A DNA stretch of 64,000 nucleotides, taken from Fodinibius salipaludis (GTDB lineage: Bacteria; Bacteroidota; Rhodothermia; Balneolales; Balneolaceae). This document shows, one piece after another, positions 1-8,979 of the stretch. Position numbers and translations under genes: made by a program. The notes beneath the pieces were generated by a model that did not search any database, was not told the DNA's origin, and saw nothing but the letters and a program-made list of their open reading frames with translations. How positions within the stretch are numbered: the first letter of the stretch is position 1; each line of letters opens with the position of its first letter. The stretch covers positions 496,001 through 560,000 of the forward strand of contig NZ_NSKE01000001.1 of NCBI RefSeq assembly GCF_002287075.1, given 5' to 3'.

Positions 1-314
1 TCAAGAGCGAGATGCCCGCCCATAGAATTACCCAGTAAAATAGGATTTTGAATGTCCAATGCCTCCATAAAAGAATGCAGCCATTTGGCCATATTCGTAA
101 ATGTCAGCTTTCGGGCCTTAAATTCATAGAGAGGAATAGCTGGCACAAAAACATTATAGTCATCTATATATTCGACCAATGCATCATAATTACTTAACCC
201 CCCAAACATACCATGCAAAAAAACCAGATTAGCTGAATCCTCTGTTCCCTTTGAAATTTTGAGATATTCAAAACTGTTGTGATGATGACTTTCGAAATGA
301 CTACTGCCGAACAT
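1..314 (-). CDS. Alpha/beta hydrolase, N-terminal part (runs off the window)
   Basis: Only the first 104 codons are inside the window; the gene continues to the left. Reading from the ATG at 314 gives a short leader, then LVFLHGMFGG, the oxyanion-loop region after strand beta-3 of alpha/beta hydrolases, and near the cut end GNSMGGH, the nucleophile elbow (Gly-x-Ser-x-Gly) with the catalytic Ser. There is no signal peptide, so it is probably cytoplasmic. Substrate cannot be told from this part; esterases, haloperoxidase-like and MhpC-like hydrolases all fit. It is divergent from the TPR gene that starts at 467, and the 152 bases between must hold both promoters. Confidence 0.8.
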   Translation of the reverse strand, partial: MFGSSHFESHHHNSFEYLKISKGTEDSANLVFLHGMFGGLSNYDALVEYIDDYNVFVPAIPLYEFKARKLTFTNMAKWLHSFMEALDIQNPILLGNSMGGHLAL

Positions 315-466
315 ATAAATTGATACCTGGGTTAATAGACTGTTATTTTTAAGTATATAATATAATAAAATTATGCATTAATATTGCAGAAAGGACTATA
401 TATAGTTACTTTCTTCAATCACAAATGGATATTCTAATAACATTGAATTTATAGCAATCAGAAACC

Positions 467-1795
467 ATGTTTATAAAAAAATTACCACATTTACTTGTAA
501 CATTGCTCGCAGCGATTTTGATAGGATGCGGATCTTCAAATCCGTTAGCTGACGAAGCTCAAAATAATCTTAAAAGTCAGGATTTTGAAGGTGCTATTGC
601 TTCAGCTGAAAAATCCATTGAAAAGTATCCTGGAGATCCTTTGGGATATTACTATAAAGCCGTTGCACTTGGCGAACTTGCAAGTTCTAAAGAGGATCCA
701 AGCGAACGACTCGAGTATTATAAAAAAATGGATGAAACATTTGAAACGGCTAAAGCTGTTGCTGATACTTCTGAAAATAAACCGGGAGAAATTGAAAACA
801 TTTCCGGCGTGAAAGTTGCCGTATGGCAGAATGAATTTCAGAGTGGTGTTAACTACGCTACCGATGACAGCCTTAAGGGTACGGTAGAAAATCCAATGGA
901 GTATTCATTATACCACTTGCGAAATGCTACCGAAATCCAGCCAGACAGTGCAAGCTCTTGGAATGTCCGTGCACAAATAGCTGCTCAGAATAAGAAATTT
1001 GAAGAAGCTGTTACTTCAAAAGAAAAGTATATGGGTATGATCTCTGAGTCAGAGATTGATACCGTAGATTACATGCACTTGGGGAATTACTACTTCAATG
1101 TAGGAAACGATAAAAAAGTCGTTGAGGTCTTTGAAAAAGGAAAAGAGCGATTCCCCGAAAGTAGACCTATTGTTACAAACCTTGCTGATGCTTATAGCAG
1201 AGCTGGGCAACAAGAAAAAGCAATCGCTACACTTGAAGAGCTTGTTCAGCAAGATCCAGATAATGCCCAATACCGCTTGGTAATGGGTACGAAAATTTAT
1301 CAGCAGGCGCTGGAGCTGCAAGATACATTGGGAACAAACTCTGAAAAAATCATGGAGCTGCAGAGGAAGTTTAAACAGGCTGATCCTTCCAAACAGGAAG
1401 AAATTAAGAGTCAAATTGATAAACTCAGTAATCAAAATGAAAAGCTGTTAGCTGAACAAGAAGAACTCACTAACCGTGCTGAGGAAGTAATTAAAAAAGC
1501 TCTGGAAATTGATCCCGATGAGCCAGCTGCTTACGAAACACTGGGCGTCATTTACCAAAATCGAGCCAAAAATCTTTTCGATCGCCGTAACAGAACTGCC
1601 GATAACAAAAAGGCGGCTAAGCTTGACGAACAAGGTAAAAAAGACATCCGCCAGGCTATGGATTATTATGAAAAAGCCGTCGAACTCGATCCTGATAACA
1701 AAAATTACTGGAGGAGCTTATTCCAGATTTACACCTTCCTCGGTATGGACGAAAAAGCTGAAGAAGCAATGGAAAAAGCGGGCATGGACGGATAA
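467..1795 (+). CDS. TPR-repeat lipoprotein
   Basis: A 442-residue protein with a lipoprotein signal: basic start, hydrophobic stretch, then a lipobox ending LIGC around residue 21. The rest is helical with several tetratricopeptide repeats (for example around residues 35-70, 160-190, 200-270 and 340-430, with the usual A/G-Y-A-P spacing such as AIEIDPDEPAAYETLG-like segments). A charged, Gln/Glu/Lys-rich stretch near residues 290-340 looks coiled coil. Likely a membrane-anchored periplasmic scaffold; no enzymatic motif is visible. It is followed 42 bases later by a second TPR lipoprotein that shares the K-x-D/N-P-S-E-R segment and a similar C-terminal LFQIY-FLGM ending, so the two look like a diverged tandem duplication. 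Confidence 0.85.
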   Translation: MFIKKLPHLLVTLLAAILIGCGSSNPLADEAQNNLKSQDFEGAIASAEKSIEKYPGDPLGYYYKAVALGELASSKEDPSERLEYYKKMDETFETAKAVADTSENKPGEIENISGVKVAVWQNEFQSGVNYATDDSLKGTVENPMEYSLYHLRNATEIQPDSASSWNVRAQIAAQNKKFEEAVTSKEKYMGMISESEIDTVDYMHLGNYYFNVGNDKKVVEVFEKGKERFPESRPIVTNLADAYSRAGQQEKAIATLEELVQQDPDNAQYRLVMGTKIYQQALELQDTLGTNSEKIMELQRKFKQADPSKQEEIKSQIDKLSNQNEKLLAEQEELTNRAEEVIKKALEIDPDEPAAYETLGVIYQNRAKNLFDRRNRTADNKKAAKLDEQGKKDIRQAMDYYEKAVELDPDNKNYWRSLFQIYTFLGMDEKAEEAMEKAGMDG

Positions 1796-1837
1796 CATCG
1801 ATCTGATCACTCGCATTAACTAATTTACTACTTATTT

Positions 1838-3058
1838 ATGATTTCCGACTTTACCCGAATAGCAAGCATTGTGCTTGCATTCGGGTTCTTTATTAGTTGT
1901 TCTACATTACAATCATCAACCCAAGAATCTGCTACATCTGAAAACCTTTCCGAACAGCAGATTCAACAACAAATAAATTCCCTCGAAAAGGATATTTCCT
2001 CAAATCCTGGGCAAGCTGATTTATACTTCCAAAAAGGTAAACTCCTCACAAAACTTGCTCAAAAGAAAGAGAATCCTTCAGAACGCGTATCTCCATATAC
2101 AAATGCTCGTCAGGTTTTAAACCGGGCATCAGAACTATATGGTGATGATACAGACCTACAGAACAAAGTAAGCGACTTACTCAACATAACATGGAGTTTA
2201 GAACATAATCAGGGCGTTAAGATGTTGCAGGAAGAGAATGTGGAACAGCCCAATTATGATAAAGCTGCCGCCCATTTCAATAATGCAACTATTGTTATTC
2301 CCGACAGTGCAATTTCTTATACGATGCAGGCACGTGCATTGTACAAAAACCAACAACCGAAAAAAGCGATTAATACATTGGAAAGGGCGCACGGAAAGAT
2401 TGATAATCCACCGACACGTCTTTTAGAACAACTGGCTTATTTATATCTCGAAAATGACGATCCACAAAAAGCGGTTGGAATTTATGAGCAAGCTGAATCC
2501 TTTTCAAATAGGAACTTGAACTTACTACATGGACTTTCAAATGCGTATATTAATGCAGGAGAACATCAGAAAGCAGTAAAACTGCTCGAACAACTGATCG
2601 AGAATGAGCCTGAGAATATTATTTACGGTCAATCATTAGCTACTGAATTATACTTTCTGGGTAAATCGAGCCTCAACTCTGTTGCTACTGCTCTGAAGGA
2701 TGGCAATTCACTTGATGATACCGCATTTGATAGTGCAGATTCTCTAATTACAAAAGCCGAAGAACAGTTTAATCAAATTTCTGAAGCAAATCCTGGGAAC
2801 TCGGAAGTTCAAGAACGTACTGCTACTTTTTACTATAACAGTGCATCACAATATCAAAAACTTGTCCCATTAGTATCGGATATACACCAAGAGCAACTAC
2901 AAGAGAAGATCAAACAATATTTATCAGCTTCAATTCCCCTTTTTGAAAACCTGATAGAACAGGATCAGCAGAATAAAGAAATCTGGAAGAAACTTTTTCA
3001 GGCTTATTCTATTTTAGGAATGGAACAAGAAGCAGAAAATGCTAAGGATAATTTATAA
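1838..3058 (+). CDS. TPR-repeat lipoprotein, paralogue of the upstream gene
   Basis: 406 residues. The N-terminus has a hydrophobic core ending FISC at about residue 21, a lipoprotein-type cleavage site. TPR-like helical pairs occur at roughly residues 55-100, 155-270 and 310-400. It shares with the preceding gene an ENPSER/EDPSER segment near residue 80, a NLSNAYINAG-type repeat in the middle and a closing LFQAYSILGMEQEAENA close to that protein's LFQIYTFLGMDEKAEEA. This supports duplication of one ancestral TPR lipoprotein. The two are probably cotranscribed, and the PLP enzyme follows after 12 bases, so it may belong to the same unit. Role unknown; a periplasmic assembly scaffold is the likeliest general function. 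Confidence 0.85.
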   Translation: MISDFTRIASIVLAFGFFISCSTLQSSTQESATSENLSEQQIQQQINSLEKDISSNPGQADLYFQKGKLLTKLAQKKENPSERVSPYTNARQVLNRASELYGDDTDLQNKVSDLLNITWSLEHNQGVKMLQEENVEQPNYDKAAAHFNNATIVIPDSAISYTMQARALYKNQQPKKAINTLERAHGKIDNPPTRLLEQLAYLYLENDDPQKAVGIYEQAESFSNRNLNLLHGLSNAYINAGEHQKAVKLLEQLIENEPENIIYGQSLATELYFLGKSSLNSVATALKDGNSLDDTAFDSADSLITKAEEQFNQISEANPGNSEVQERTATFYYNSASQYQKLVPLVSDIHQEQLQEKIKQYLSASIPLFENLIEQDQQNKEIWKKLFQAYSILGMEQEAENAKDNL

Positions 3059-3070
3059 TACCTTTCAGTA

Positions 3071-4210
3071 ATGAAATTCAATACCAAAACAATTCATGCA
3101 GGGCAGAAACCGGAGGAAACGTCCGGAGCTGTAATGCCTCCTATCTTTCAAACCTCTACGTATGCCCAGGAGGCCCCAAATGTACATAAAGGCTATGATT
3201 ACGCTCGCGTGGGTAATCCTACCCGCACGGCCCTTGAAAAGCTTATTGCCGGGTTAGAAGATGCCGATGAATGTGCTTGTTTTTCCAGTGGCTGTGCTGC
3301 AATGGATGCCGTTCTCAAAATGTTTCGACCCGGAGACCAAATTATTGCCTCAAACGATCTTTATGGTGGTACGTATCGACTGTTTACCGAAGTGTTTGCT
3401 CCATACGGCATCGACTTTACCTTTGTGGATATGACGGATATCGAGAAGGTTAAAGAAGCTGCTACCGACGATGCCAAATTGCTCTGGATTGAAACCCCAA
3501 CCAATCCCCTATTGCGGGTTGTCGATATTGAGGAGCTTACAGACTTTGCACAAAGTAAGGATATCCTATCATTGGTTGATAACACCTTTGCCTCCCCCTA
3601 TCTCCAGCAACCGTTAGCGATGGGGGCTGACATGGTACTCCACTCCACCACTAAATATTTAGGCGGACACTCTGATATTATTGGAGGTGCTGTAGCCACT
3701 TCAAATGAAGCAGTTATGGAGCAGCTTCGCTTCCAGGTTAAGACTACCGGAGCTGTTCCCGGTCCGATGGATTGTTACCTTACATTACGAGGAATAAAAA
3801 CGCTATCAGTACGCGTGCAGCAATCAGTAGATAATGCCAAAAAAGTTGCTTCCTTTCTGGAAAATCATCCCGATGTTGACGAAACTATTTATCCCGGATT
3901 AAAAAGTCATCAACAGCACGAAATCGCTAAAAAACAGATGAGCGACTTCGGCGCCATGGTTTCATTTTCCTTAAAGGATGATTCCATGGAAAAAGCTCAG
4001 GAATTCATGAGCAGAACAACAATTTTTACATTAGCTGAAAGTCTTGGAGGCGTTGAATCATTAATCAGCCACCCCGCTTCAATGACACACGGGTCGATCC
4101 CTAAAAAAGTTCGCGAAAAAGCGGGACTCAAAGACTCGTTAATCCGACTTTCGGTAGGTATTGAAGATGCCGACGATCTTATAGAAGATCTGGAACAGGC
4201 TTTCGAATAG
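3071..4210 (+). CDS. Cystathionine gamma-synthase/lyase family PLP enzyme
   Basis: 379 residues, the normal length of Cys/Met-metabolism PLP enzymes (fold type I). Visible family features: YDYARVGNPTR near residue 43 (phosphate and neighbouring-subunit contacts), SSGCAAMDAV near 72, D170 in SLVDNTFASP (pairs with the pyridine nitrogen), and the PLP lysine K195 in HSTTKYLGGHSD. The C-terminal ESLGGVESLISHPASMTH near residue 320 is also typical. The family makes or breaks cystathionine, homocysteine or O-acylhomoserine; sequence alone does not separate MetB from MetC/CGL. It starts 12 bases after the TPR gene and the thiolase follows 45 bases downstream, but the functions are unrelated. Confidence 0.9.
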   Translation: MKFNTKTIHAGQKPEETSGAVMPPIFQTSTYAQEAPNVHKGYDYARVGNPTRTALEKLIAGLEDADECACFSSGCAAMDAVLKMFRPGDQIIASNDLYGGTYRLFTEVFAPYGIDFTFVDMTDIEKVKEAATDDAKLLWIETPTNPLLRVVDIEELTDFAQSKDILSLVDNTFASPYLQQPLAMGADMVLHSTTKYLGGHSDIIGGAVATSNEAVMEQLRFQVKTTGAVPGPMDCYLTLRGIKTLSVRVQQSVDNAKKVASFLENHPDVDETIYPGLKSHQQHEIAKKQMSDFGAMVSFSLKDDSMEKAQEFMSRTTIFTLAESLGGVESLISHPASMTHGSIPKKVREKAGLKDSLIRLSVGIEDADDLIEDLEQAFE

Positions 4211-4255
4211 ATTTCGGATCACCAATAAATTTAAACCACAAAAACAGATTAAATT

Positions 4256-5437
4256 ATGCGGAATGTAGTTATTGTTGATGCCAAACGAACACCCGTTGGC
4301 TCTTTCGGTGGAAGCTTATCCTCATTTTCTGCACCGGAATTAGGTGCGGCAACGATTACCGAATTAATAAAATCATCCGGTATCAAACCCGAGCAGATTC
4401 AAGAAGTGGTATTCGGGAATGTACTCACCGCCGGTGTAGGTCAAGCTCCTGCGAGACAGGCTGCACTAAAAGCCGGACTTTCTGAGCTTACTCCTGCAAC
4501 AGCGATTAACAAAGTCTGTGCCTCGGGAATGAAAGCTATCATGATTGCCGCCAATCAAATTCAGCTCGAAGAAGCAGATGTTATTGCTGCCGGTGGTATG
4601 GAAAGCATGAGTAATGTCCCCTATTACCTAAATAAACACCGTTTTGGATCTAAACTGGGACATGCTGAAGCACAAGACGGCATCATCAGAGATGGACTCT
4701 GGGATGTATATAACGATTTCCATATGGGTAATGCAGCGGAAATTTGTGCAAAAGAATGCAATATTAGCCGTGAAGAACAGGACGAATTCGCCATCACCTC
4801 ATATAAGCGGGCTATTAAGGCCCACGAAGAAGGTTATTTTGATGATGAAATCATTGAAATGAAAGTAAAAGATCGCAAGGGCAATGTATCCAAAGTTACA
4901 ATGGATGAGGAGCTCAAACGAATCAATTACGACAAAGTGCCCAAGCTAAACCCTGTTTTTCAAAAAGACGGAACCGTTACCCCTGCTAACGCCAGCAGTA
5001 TTAATGACGGAGCTGCAGGCGTTCTTTTGATGAGTGAAGAAAAAGCGGAAGAACTTGGATTTACTCCACTTGCTCGTATTGTAAGTCAGGCCAGTGCAGC
5101 TAAAAAACCCGAATGGTTTACCACGGCACCTGCCGATGCTATGCCTAAAGCTATGAAAAGAGCCAGTCTTGAAAAAGATGAGATTGACCTTTTTGAAATT
5201 AATGAGGCTTTTTCCGTTGTTTCTCTGGCTAATGAACAAATTTTAGAGCTCAACCCGGAAAAAGTAAACATTCACGGTGGAGCGGTCAGTATTGGTCATC
5301 CCATTGGCTGCTCGGGAGCACGTATCATTGTCACGCTTCTACATGCTCTCAAGCGTACCAAAGGACGGTATGGATGTGCTGGCATTTGTAATGGTGGCGG
5401 TGGAGCATCGGCCATGGTTGTGGAGATGCTTAATTAA
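4256..5437 (+). CDS. Acetyl-CoA C-acetyltransferase (thiolase II type)
   Basis: 393 residues, the normal thiolase length. The acyl-accepting cysteine is C88 in NKVCASGMKA. The second half has GGAVSIGHPIGCSGAR with H348 and the C-terminal CNGGGGAS with C378, completing the Cys-His-Cys catalytic set. The N-terminal DAKRTPVGSFGG and the GGMESMSNVPY segment are typical of biosynthetic or ketolytic acetoacetyl-CoA thiolases rather than long-chain FadA, so it probably interconverts two acetyl-CoA and acetoacetyl-CoA. A clear intrinsic terminator follows. A second, FadA-like thiolase lies in the beta-oxidation operon at 44.7-45.9 kb. Confidence 0.92.
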   Translation: MRNVVIVDAKRTPVGSFGGSLSSFSAPELGAATITELIKSSGIKPEQIQEVVFGNVLTAGVGQAPARQAALKAGLSELTPATAINKVCASGMKAIMIAANQIQLEEADVIAAGGMESMSNVPYYLNKHRFGSKLGHAEAQDGIIRDGLWDVYNDFHMGNAAEICAKECNISREEQDEFAITSYKRAIKAHEEGYFDDEIIEMKVKDRKGNVSKVTMDEELKRINYDKVPKLNPVFQKDGTVTPANASSINDGAAGVLLMSEEKAEELGFTPLARIVSQASAAKKPEWFTTAPADAMPKAMKRASLEKDEIDLFEINEAFSVVSLANEQILELNPEKVNIHGGAVSIGHPIGCSGARIIVTLLHALKRTKGRYGCAGICNGGGGASAMVVEMLN

Positions 5438-5456
5438 GATCCTTTAAGAAATTGAA

Positions 5457-5487
5457 AGCAGGATGAACTATTTCATCCTGCTTTTTT
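5457..5487 (+). terminator. Rho-independent terminator after the thiolase
   Basis: An 11-bp perfect stem (AGCAGGATGAA pairing with TTCATCCTGCT), a 4-base loop and a T-run follow the thiolase stop codon by about 20 bases. It ends the plus-strand unit before the PorV/PorQ-like gene. Confidence 0.9.
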
Positions 5488-5607
5488 ATTTTTCATTTAT
5501 TCTGATAACTTTATGTGAACTATATATTAGAGCAAGTTTTTAGATAAGAAATTAAATTTACTGATTTCTGTTAAACCCTAAATGTACTTCTTTCAACCGA
5601 TTTTGTT

Positions 5608-6711
5608 ATGACTAAGAAAGCATTATCAACTTTTGCCCTTCTATTTCTTTTAGCCGGTTTATCACATGCTCAAGTTGGTATTACTTCGGTACCATTTTTA
5701 CAGATCGAACCCGATTCCCGGGCTGCTGGAATGGGAAATACCGGTGTTGCCATTGCCGATAATGCCTCGGCAGTATTTTGGAACCCCGCCGGGCTTGCTT
5801 TCCAAAAGGGAAATCAAATCAACTTTACGCATAGTGAATGGTTGCCCCAATTTAACGCTGACCTGTTTTATGATTATCTCGGTGGCAAATACTATGTGGA
5901 AGGGATCGGGACATTTGGCGGCCACGTTACTTTTTTGAATTTAGGAGAACAACTTCGTACTGATGAAACTGGACTGGAACAGGGACGTTTTAACAGCTAT
6001 GAACTTGCAGCAGGACTTTCCTATGGACTTAAACTTAATGAAAACTGGTCCCTGGGTTCCGGTTTTAGATTCATTTACAGCAGTCTTGCCGATGGTCGGG
6101 TAAGCCAGCAGCGCATTAACCCAGGTTCCAGTGTAGGCGTTGACCTTGCTGCTATGTATAAATCAAATAATTTTAAATTTATCGGCAATGACGCCAATGT
6201 AAATGCCGGATTAAACATCTCAAACATCGGTCCCGGGGTAAACTATACTGATAATGCCCAAAAAGATCCCCTGCCGACTATCTTCCGTATCGGATGGGCA
6301 TTTAACACAAACCTTGATAACGACGGCATCCACAAATTGACCATTGCCAACGACATCTCCAAGGTAATGGCACGACTCGACTCTGACGACAAGCCCAAAG
6401 GAGTTATAAATTCTCTTTTCTCGTCTTGGGGTAGCTTTACTCGTAATACCGGAACTGGAGAGGTTACTCTTTCTCTTCCACAACAACTGATGTATGCTGT
6501 GGGTACAGAATATTGGTACAACGATCTTTTTGCCGTGCGTGGCGGTTATTATTATGAAGATCCCAATAATGGCGATCGACAGTACATGACTTTGGGGGCT
6601 GGTATCCGATACAAGTTTGTAGGAGTTGATTTTAGCTATATTAACACCCTCGGTGCAGAAAACCATCCTCTTGCCAATACAACTCGTTTTGGCCTGCTCT
6701 TAAACTTCTAA
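5608..6711 (+). CDS. PorV/PorQ-family outer-membrane beta-barrel protein
   Basis: 367 residues with a cleavable signal peptide (hydrophobic stretch ending LSHAQ near residue 22). The mature start has FLQIEPDSRAAGMGNTGVA followed by SAVFWNPAGLA, the hallmark opening of the PorV/PorQ (UPF0164/FadL-like) family. Alternating beta-strand sequence continues to a C-terminal strand ending in FGLLLNF, as in outer-membrane barrels. In Bacteroidota, PorV carries substrates of the type IX secretion system to the attachment complex. No other type IX genes are in this window, so a secretion role is only an inference. It stands alone between two terminators. Confidence 0.82.
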   Translation: MTKKALSTFALLFLLAGLSHAQVGITSVPFLQIEPDSRAAGMGNTGVAIADNASAVFWNPAGLAFQKGNQINFTHSEWLPQFNADLFYDYLGGKYYVEGIGTFGGHVTFLNLGEQLRTDETGLEQGRFNSYELAAGLSYGLKLNENWSLGSGFRFIYSSLADGRVSQQRINPGSSVGVDLAAMYKSNNFKFIGNDANVNAGLNISNIGPGVNYTDNAQKDPLPTIFRIGWAFNTNLDNDGIHKLTIANDISKVMARLDSDDKPKGVINSLFSSWGSFTRNTGTGEVTLSLPQQLMYAVGTEYWYNDLFAVRGGYYYEDPNNGDRQYMTLGAGIRYKFVGVDFSYINTLGAENHPLANTTRFGLLLNF

Positions 6712-6732
6712 ATCGAGCAACCCTTTTTTTGA

Positions 6733-6763
6733 TAAAAGCATGCTATTTATAAGCATGCTTTTA
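6733..6763 (+). terminator. Rho-independent terminator after the PorV/PorQ-like gene
   Basis: A 12-bp stem, TAAAAGCATGCT pairing with AGCATGCTTTTA around a 7-base loop, lies 21 bases after the stop codon. The 3' arm itself ends in four T. The flanking T-run lies on the 5' side, so plus-strand function is less certain than for a classic hairpin with a 3' T-run. Confidence 0.7.
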
Positions 6764-7231
6764 TTATGTGGTCTTCCAAACCTTTTCGTCCTGCACATTT
6801 AAATACAGTGAAGCTTTAGCCGTATCTCCTTCACAAATTCTCAAGCCAAGTTAATCTCCCATCAACTCCTTGTAATCACTCTAATAGTTGAATTTTAGTC
6901 CGACAGAAACTAATTAACCTCAACTCTACCAAATATTTCCTATACCTTCCGAACTTTCAATAAATCAAACATACAGGGTTAACCATCATACTTTTTAAAA
7001 ACTCTACTTAAGAAAATTTCCGGAAAACGCTTGGAAAATTAGCAACTATCTAAAACCAAGTATTAGGGCAAACTGCAAATTATTTTCCAGAACTGCTTTA
7101 TGGATTCAACAAATTTGATGTTACCTTACTCATCGTAATTTATTACCAAATCAACAGGGAGCAAGATAACATACGGAAAAGTTTCCACTTCTTTTTTTTC
7201 GGATAACATTCGATGTTAATGTCCTGACATC
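6764..7231. other. 468-base intergenic region, no gene seen
   Basis: AT-rich sequence without a convincing ORF on either strand and without tRNA or repeat structure. The last 30 bases before the next gene contain a small palindrome, AACAT-TCG-ATGTT (7205-7217), that could be part of a promoter or operator for the DUF5683-like gene. I recognise no gene remnant in it. Confidence 0.5.
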
Positions 7232-8122
7232 ATGATTAAAAAAGTGACATTTTTAGGTATCCTTTTGGGGATAATGGTAAACAGTATAACTGCACAAAAC
7301 GAGCAAACTACACGGAAAATTACCCTTGATGATATTAAGCCTATAATCAATTACACTCAATCCAATCCCTTTTACCAACCGATAAGGGAAAAAGCAGGCT
7401 GGGCACTGTTCAGTTCAGCTGTTATTCCCGGAAGCGGACAAGCTGCTAACAAAAAATGGTTAAGGGCTGGGTTATACTTTTTGGCAGAAGCGGTGCTGAT
7501 CGGTGTTTATCTTAAAGGTTCTCATGATGCAAGAATCGAAGAACGACGGTACAAACAGTTTGCCAATAACAACTGGAGTGTGATCAACTATGCCCAATGG
7601 TTAGTTGAATATCATGAACAAAATAACTTGAGCAATAATCACATTGATGATCTTAAGCAACATATCGAGGGCAAAACAGCTGATTACAATCCCGATAGTG
7701 ATTGGTCGAAAATAGATATTGAACTGCTGCACAATGTGGAACGAAATACGCCGTTTGTATATCCTGAACATGTCGGTAATAATTTTTCACATGTTATGCC
7801 GGATTACGGCTCGCAACAATACTACGAACTCATTAGCAAATACTACCAATATGGTCCGGGCTGGAACGATTTTACAAACCAATACAAACTAAAGTGGGAC
7901 GGTAGTGGCATGCCAGACCATTTTATTTTAGGTGCAAACATGGCTGATGATTTTAATGACAGCTATCGCCTGGCCGGGAACATGGTTTCATTTCTGATAT
8001 TAAATCATGTTGTATCGGCTTTTGATGCCTATTTAACAGTCAAGGTTAAAAATCGAAAACTGGAAACCGAAACAAACCTGTTAAATCCGCATCGCACCTT
8101 TACACTAAAATTTCATTTTTAA
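7232..8122 (+). CDS. DUF5683-like secreted or membrane protein
   Basis: 296 residues with an N-terminal signal peptide ending near ITAQN (residue 23). The segment SSAVIPGSGQAANKKWLRAGLYFLAEAVL at about residues 65-95 is the conserved core of DUF5683, where a hydrophobic helix follows a PGSGQ turn. A second hydrophobic stretch (MVSFLILNHVVSAFDAYLTV) lies near residues 255-275. The family is widespread in Bacteroidota and often sits by cell-envelope or chromosome-partition genes; its function is unknown. It is the first gene of a tight plus-strand run (31 bases to the PASTA gene). Identity as a DUF5683 relative is by pattern only. Confidence 0.7.
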   Translation: MIKKVTFLGILLGIMVNSITAQNEQTTRKITLDDIKPIINYTQSNPFYQPIREKAGWALFSSAVIPGSGQAANKKWLRAGLYFLAEAVLIGVYLKGSHDARIEERRYKQFANNNWSVINYAQWLVEYHEQNNLSNNHIDDLKQHIEGKTADYNPDSDWSKIDIELLHNVERNTPFVYPEHVGNNFSHVMPDYGSQQYYELISKYYQYGPGWNDFTNQYKLKWDGSGMPDHFILGANMADDFNDSYRLAGNMVSFLILNHVVSAFDAYLTVKVKNRKLETETNLLNPHRTFTLKFHF

Positions 8123-8152
8123 GTAATTCCCAAATAATCATATTTTTAAGAC

Positions 8153-8974
8153 ATGCGGTCACAAATAAAATCATTACTCACAAATAAAATATTTTACCTG
8201 GGGTTAGGTGGTTTAATTGCCGTCGGAGCATTGTTTCTAACACTGCTCGATTTTGTAATTATGCCGGCCTATACCAATTACAACGAAGGGGTTACCGTAC
8301 CCAATATTACCCAGGTTTCGTTAGATGAAGCCCAGGAACGTCTCACTTCTTATGGCCTGCGATATGAGGTCTCTGAACGTCGCTCCAATTCAGCTTATCC
8401 AGCTGATTATGTTATTGACCAGATGCCGGCAGCATCGGAAATTGTGAAGCCTAACCGTAAAGTCTATCTTACCGTAAATACCGAGGCGAATCCCACAGTT
8501 GAAGTCCCGAAAGTAGTTGATCTCTCGTTGCGCAATGCCCGGGTTCAACTGGAAAATTACGGTTTGAGCGTAGGTACGATTAGTTATGAATCATCCCGAT
8601 TTAAAAATGTGGTACTTCGTCAGTCTGTACCAGCTGAAAATATTGTTCCAAAAGGCACCACAATAGATTTAGCCGTAAGTGACGGGCTTGGCGAAAAGAT
8701 GGTGGATATTCCAAATATCAAAGGGCTTCGTCTTTCTGAAGCACAACAGAAATTACAGAAAGTAGGGCTTCGGATTAGTGAGATCCAATTTCAGCCAAGT
8801 AAAGAATTTGATCCCAATGTCATCATTAATTACGAGCCACAAAAAGACCAACTTACAGAAGGCGAAACGCTAAAACTTATTGTTTCGGAACGATTTGAAG
8901 TAGAAGAACAGGATGAATCCGGAGCCGTCATTGACACCTCAAATGTATCCTCACCAGAAGATAACAACAATTAA
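8153..8974 (+). CDS. Membrane-anchored protein with three PASTA domains
   Basis: 273 residues: a short cytoplasmic start, one transmembrane helix (about residues 14-38), then three successive PASTA domains at about residues 47-110, 113-178 and 181-245, each opening with a V/I-P-N/K motif (VTVPNITQVSLDEA, VEVPKVVDLSLRNA, VDIPNIKGLRLSEA). PASTA domains bind peptidoglycan fragments or act as spacers in penicillin-binding proteins and Ser/Thr kinases. There is no kinase or transpeptidase domain here, so this is a free periplasmic PASTA module. The acidic, low-complexity tail ends at rpe, only 5 bases away, so the genes are almost certainly cotranscribed. Confidence 0.88.
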   Translation: MRSQIKSLLTNKIFYLGLGGLIAVGALFLTLLDFVIMPAYTNYNEGVTVPNITQVSLDEAQERLTSYGLRYEVSERRSNSAYPADYVIDQMPAASEIVKPNRKVYLTVNTEANPTVEVPKVVDLSLRNARVQLENYGLSVGTISYESSRFKNVVLRQSVPAENIVPKGTTIDLAVSDGLGEKMVDIPNIKGLRLSEAQQKLQKVGLRISEIQFQPSKEFDPNVIINYEPQKDQLTEGETLKLIVSERFEVEEQDESGAVIDTSNVSSPEDNNN

Positions 8975-8979
8975 TTGAT

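Noticed and set aside
6764-7231. Possible small RNA or lost gene
   Set aside because: No conserved fold, promoter-terminator pair or protein remnant could be seen.
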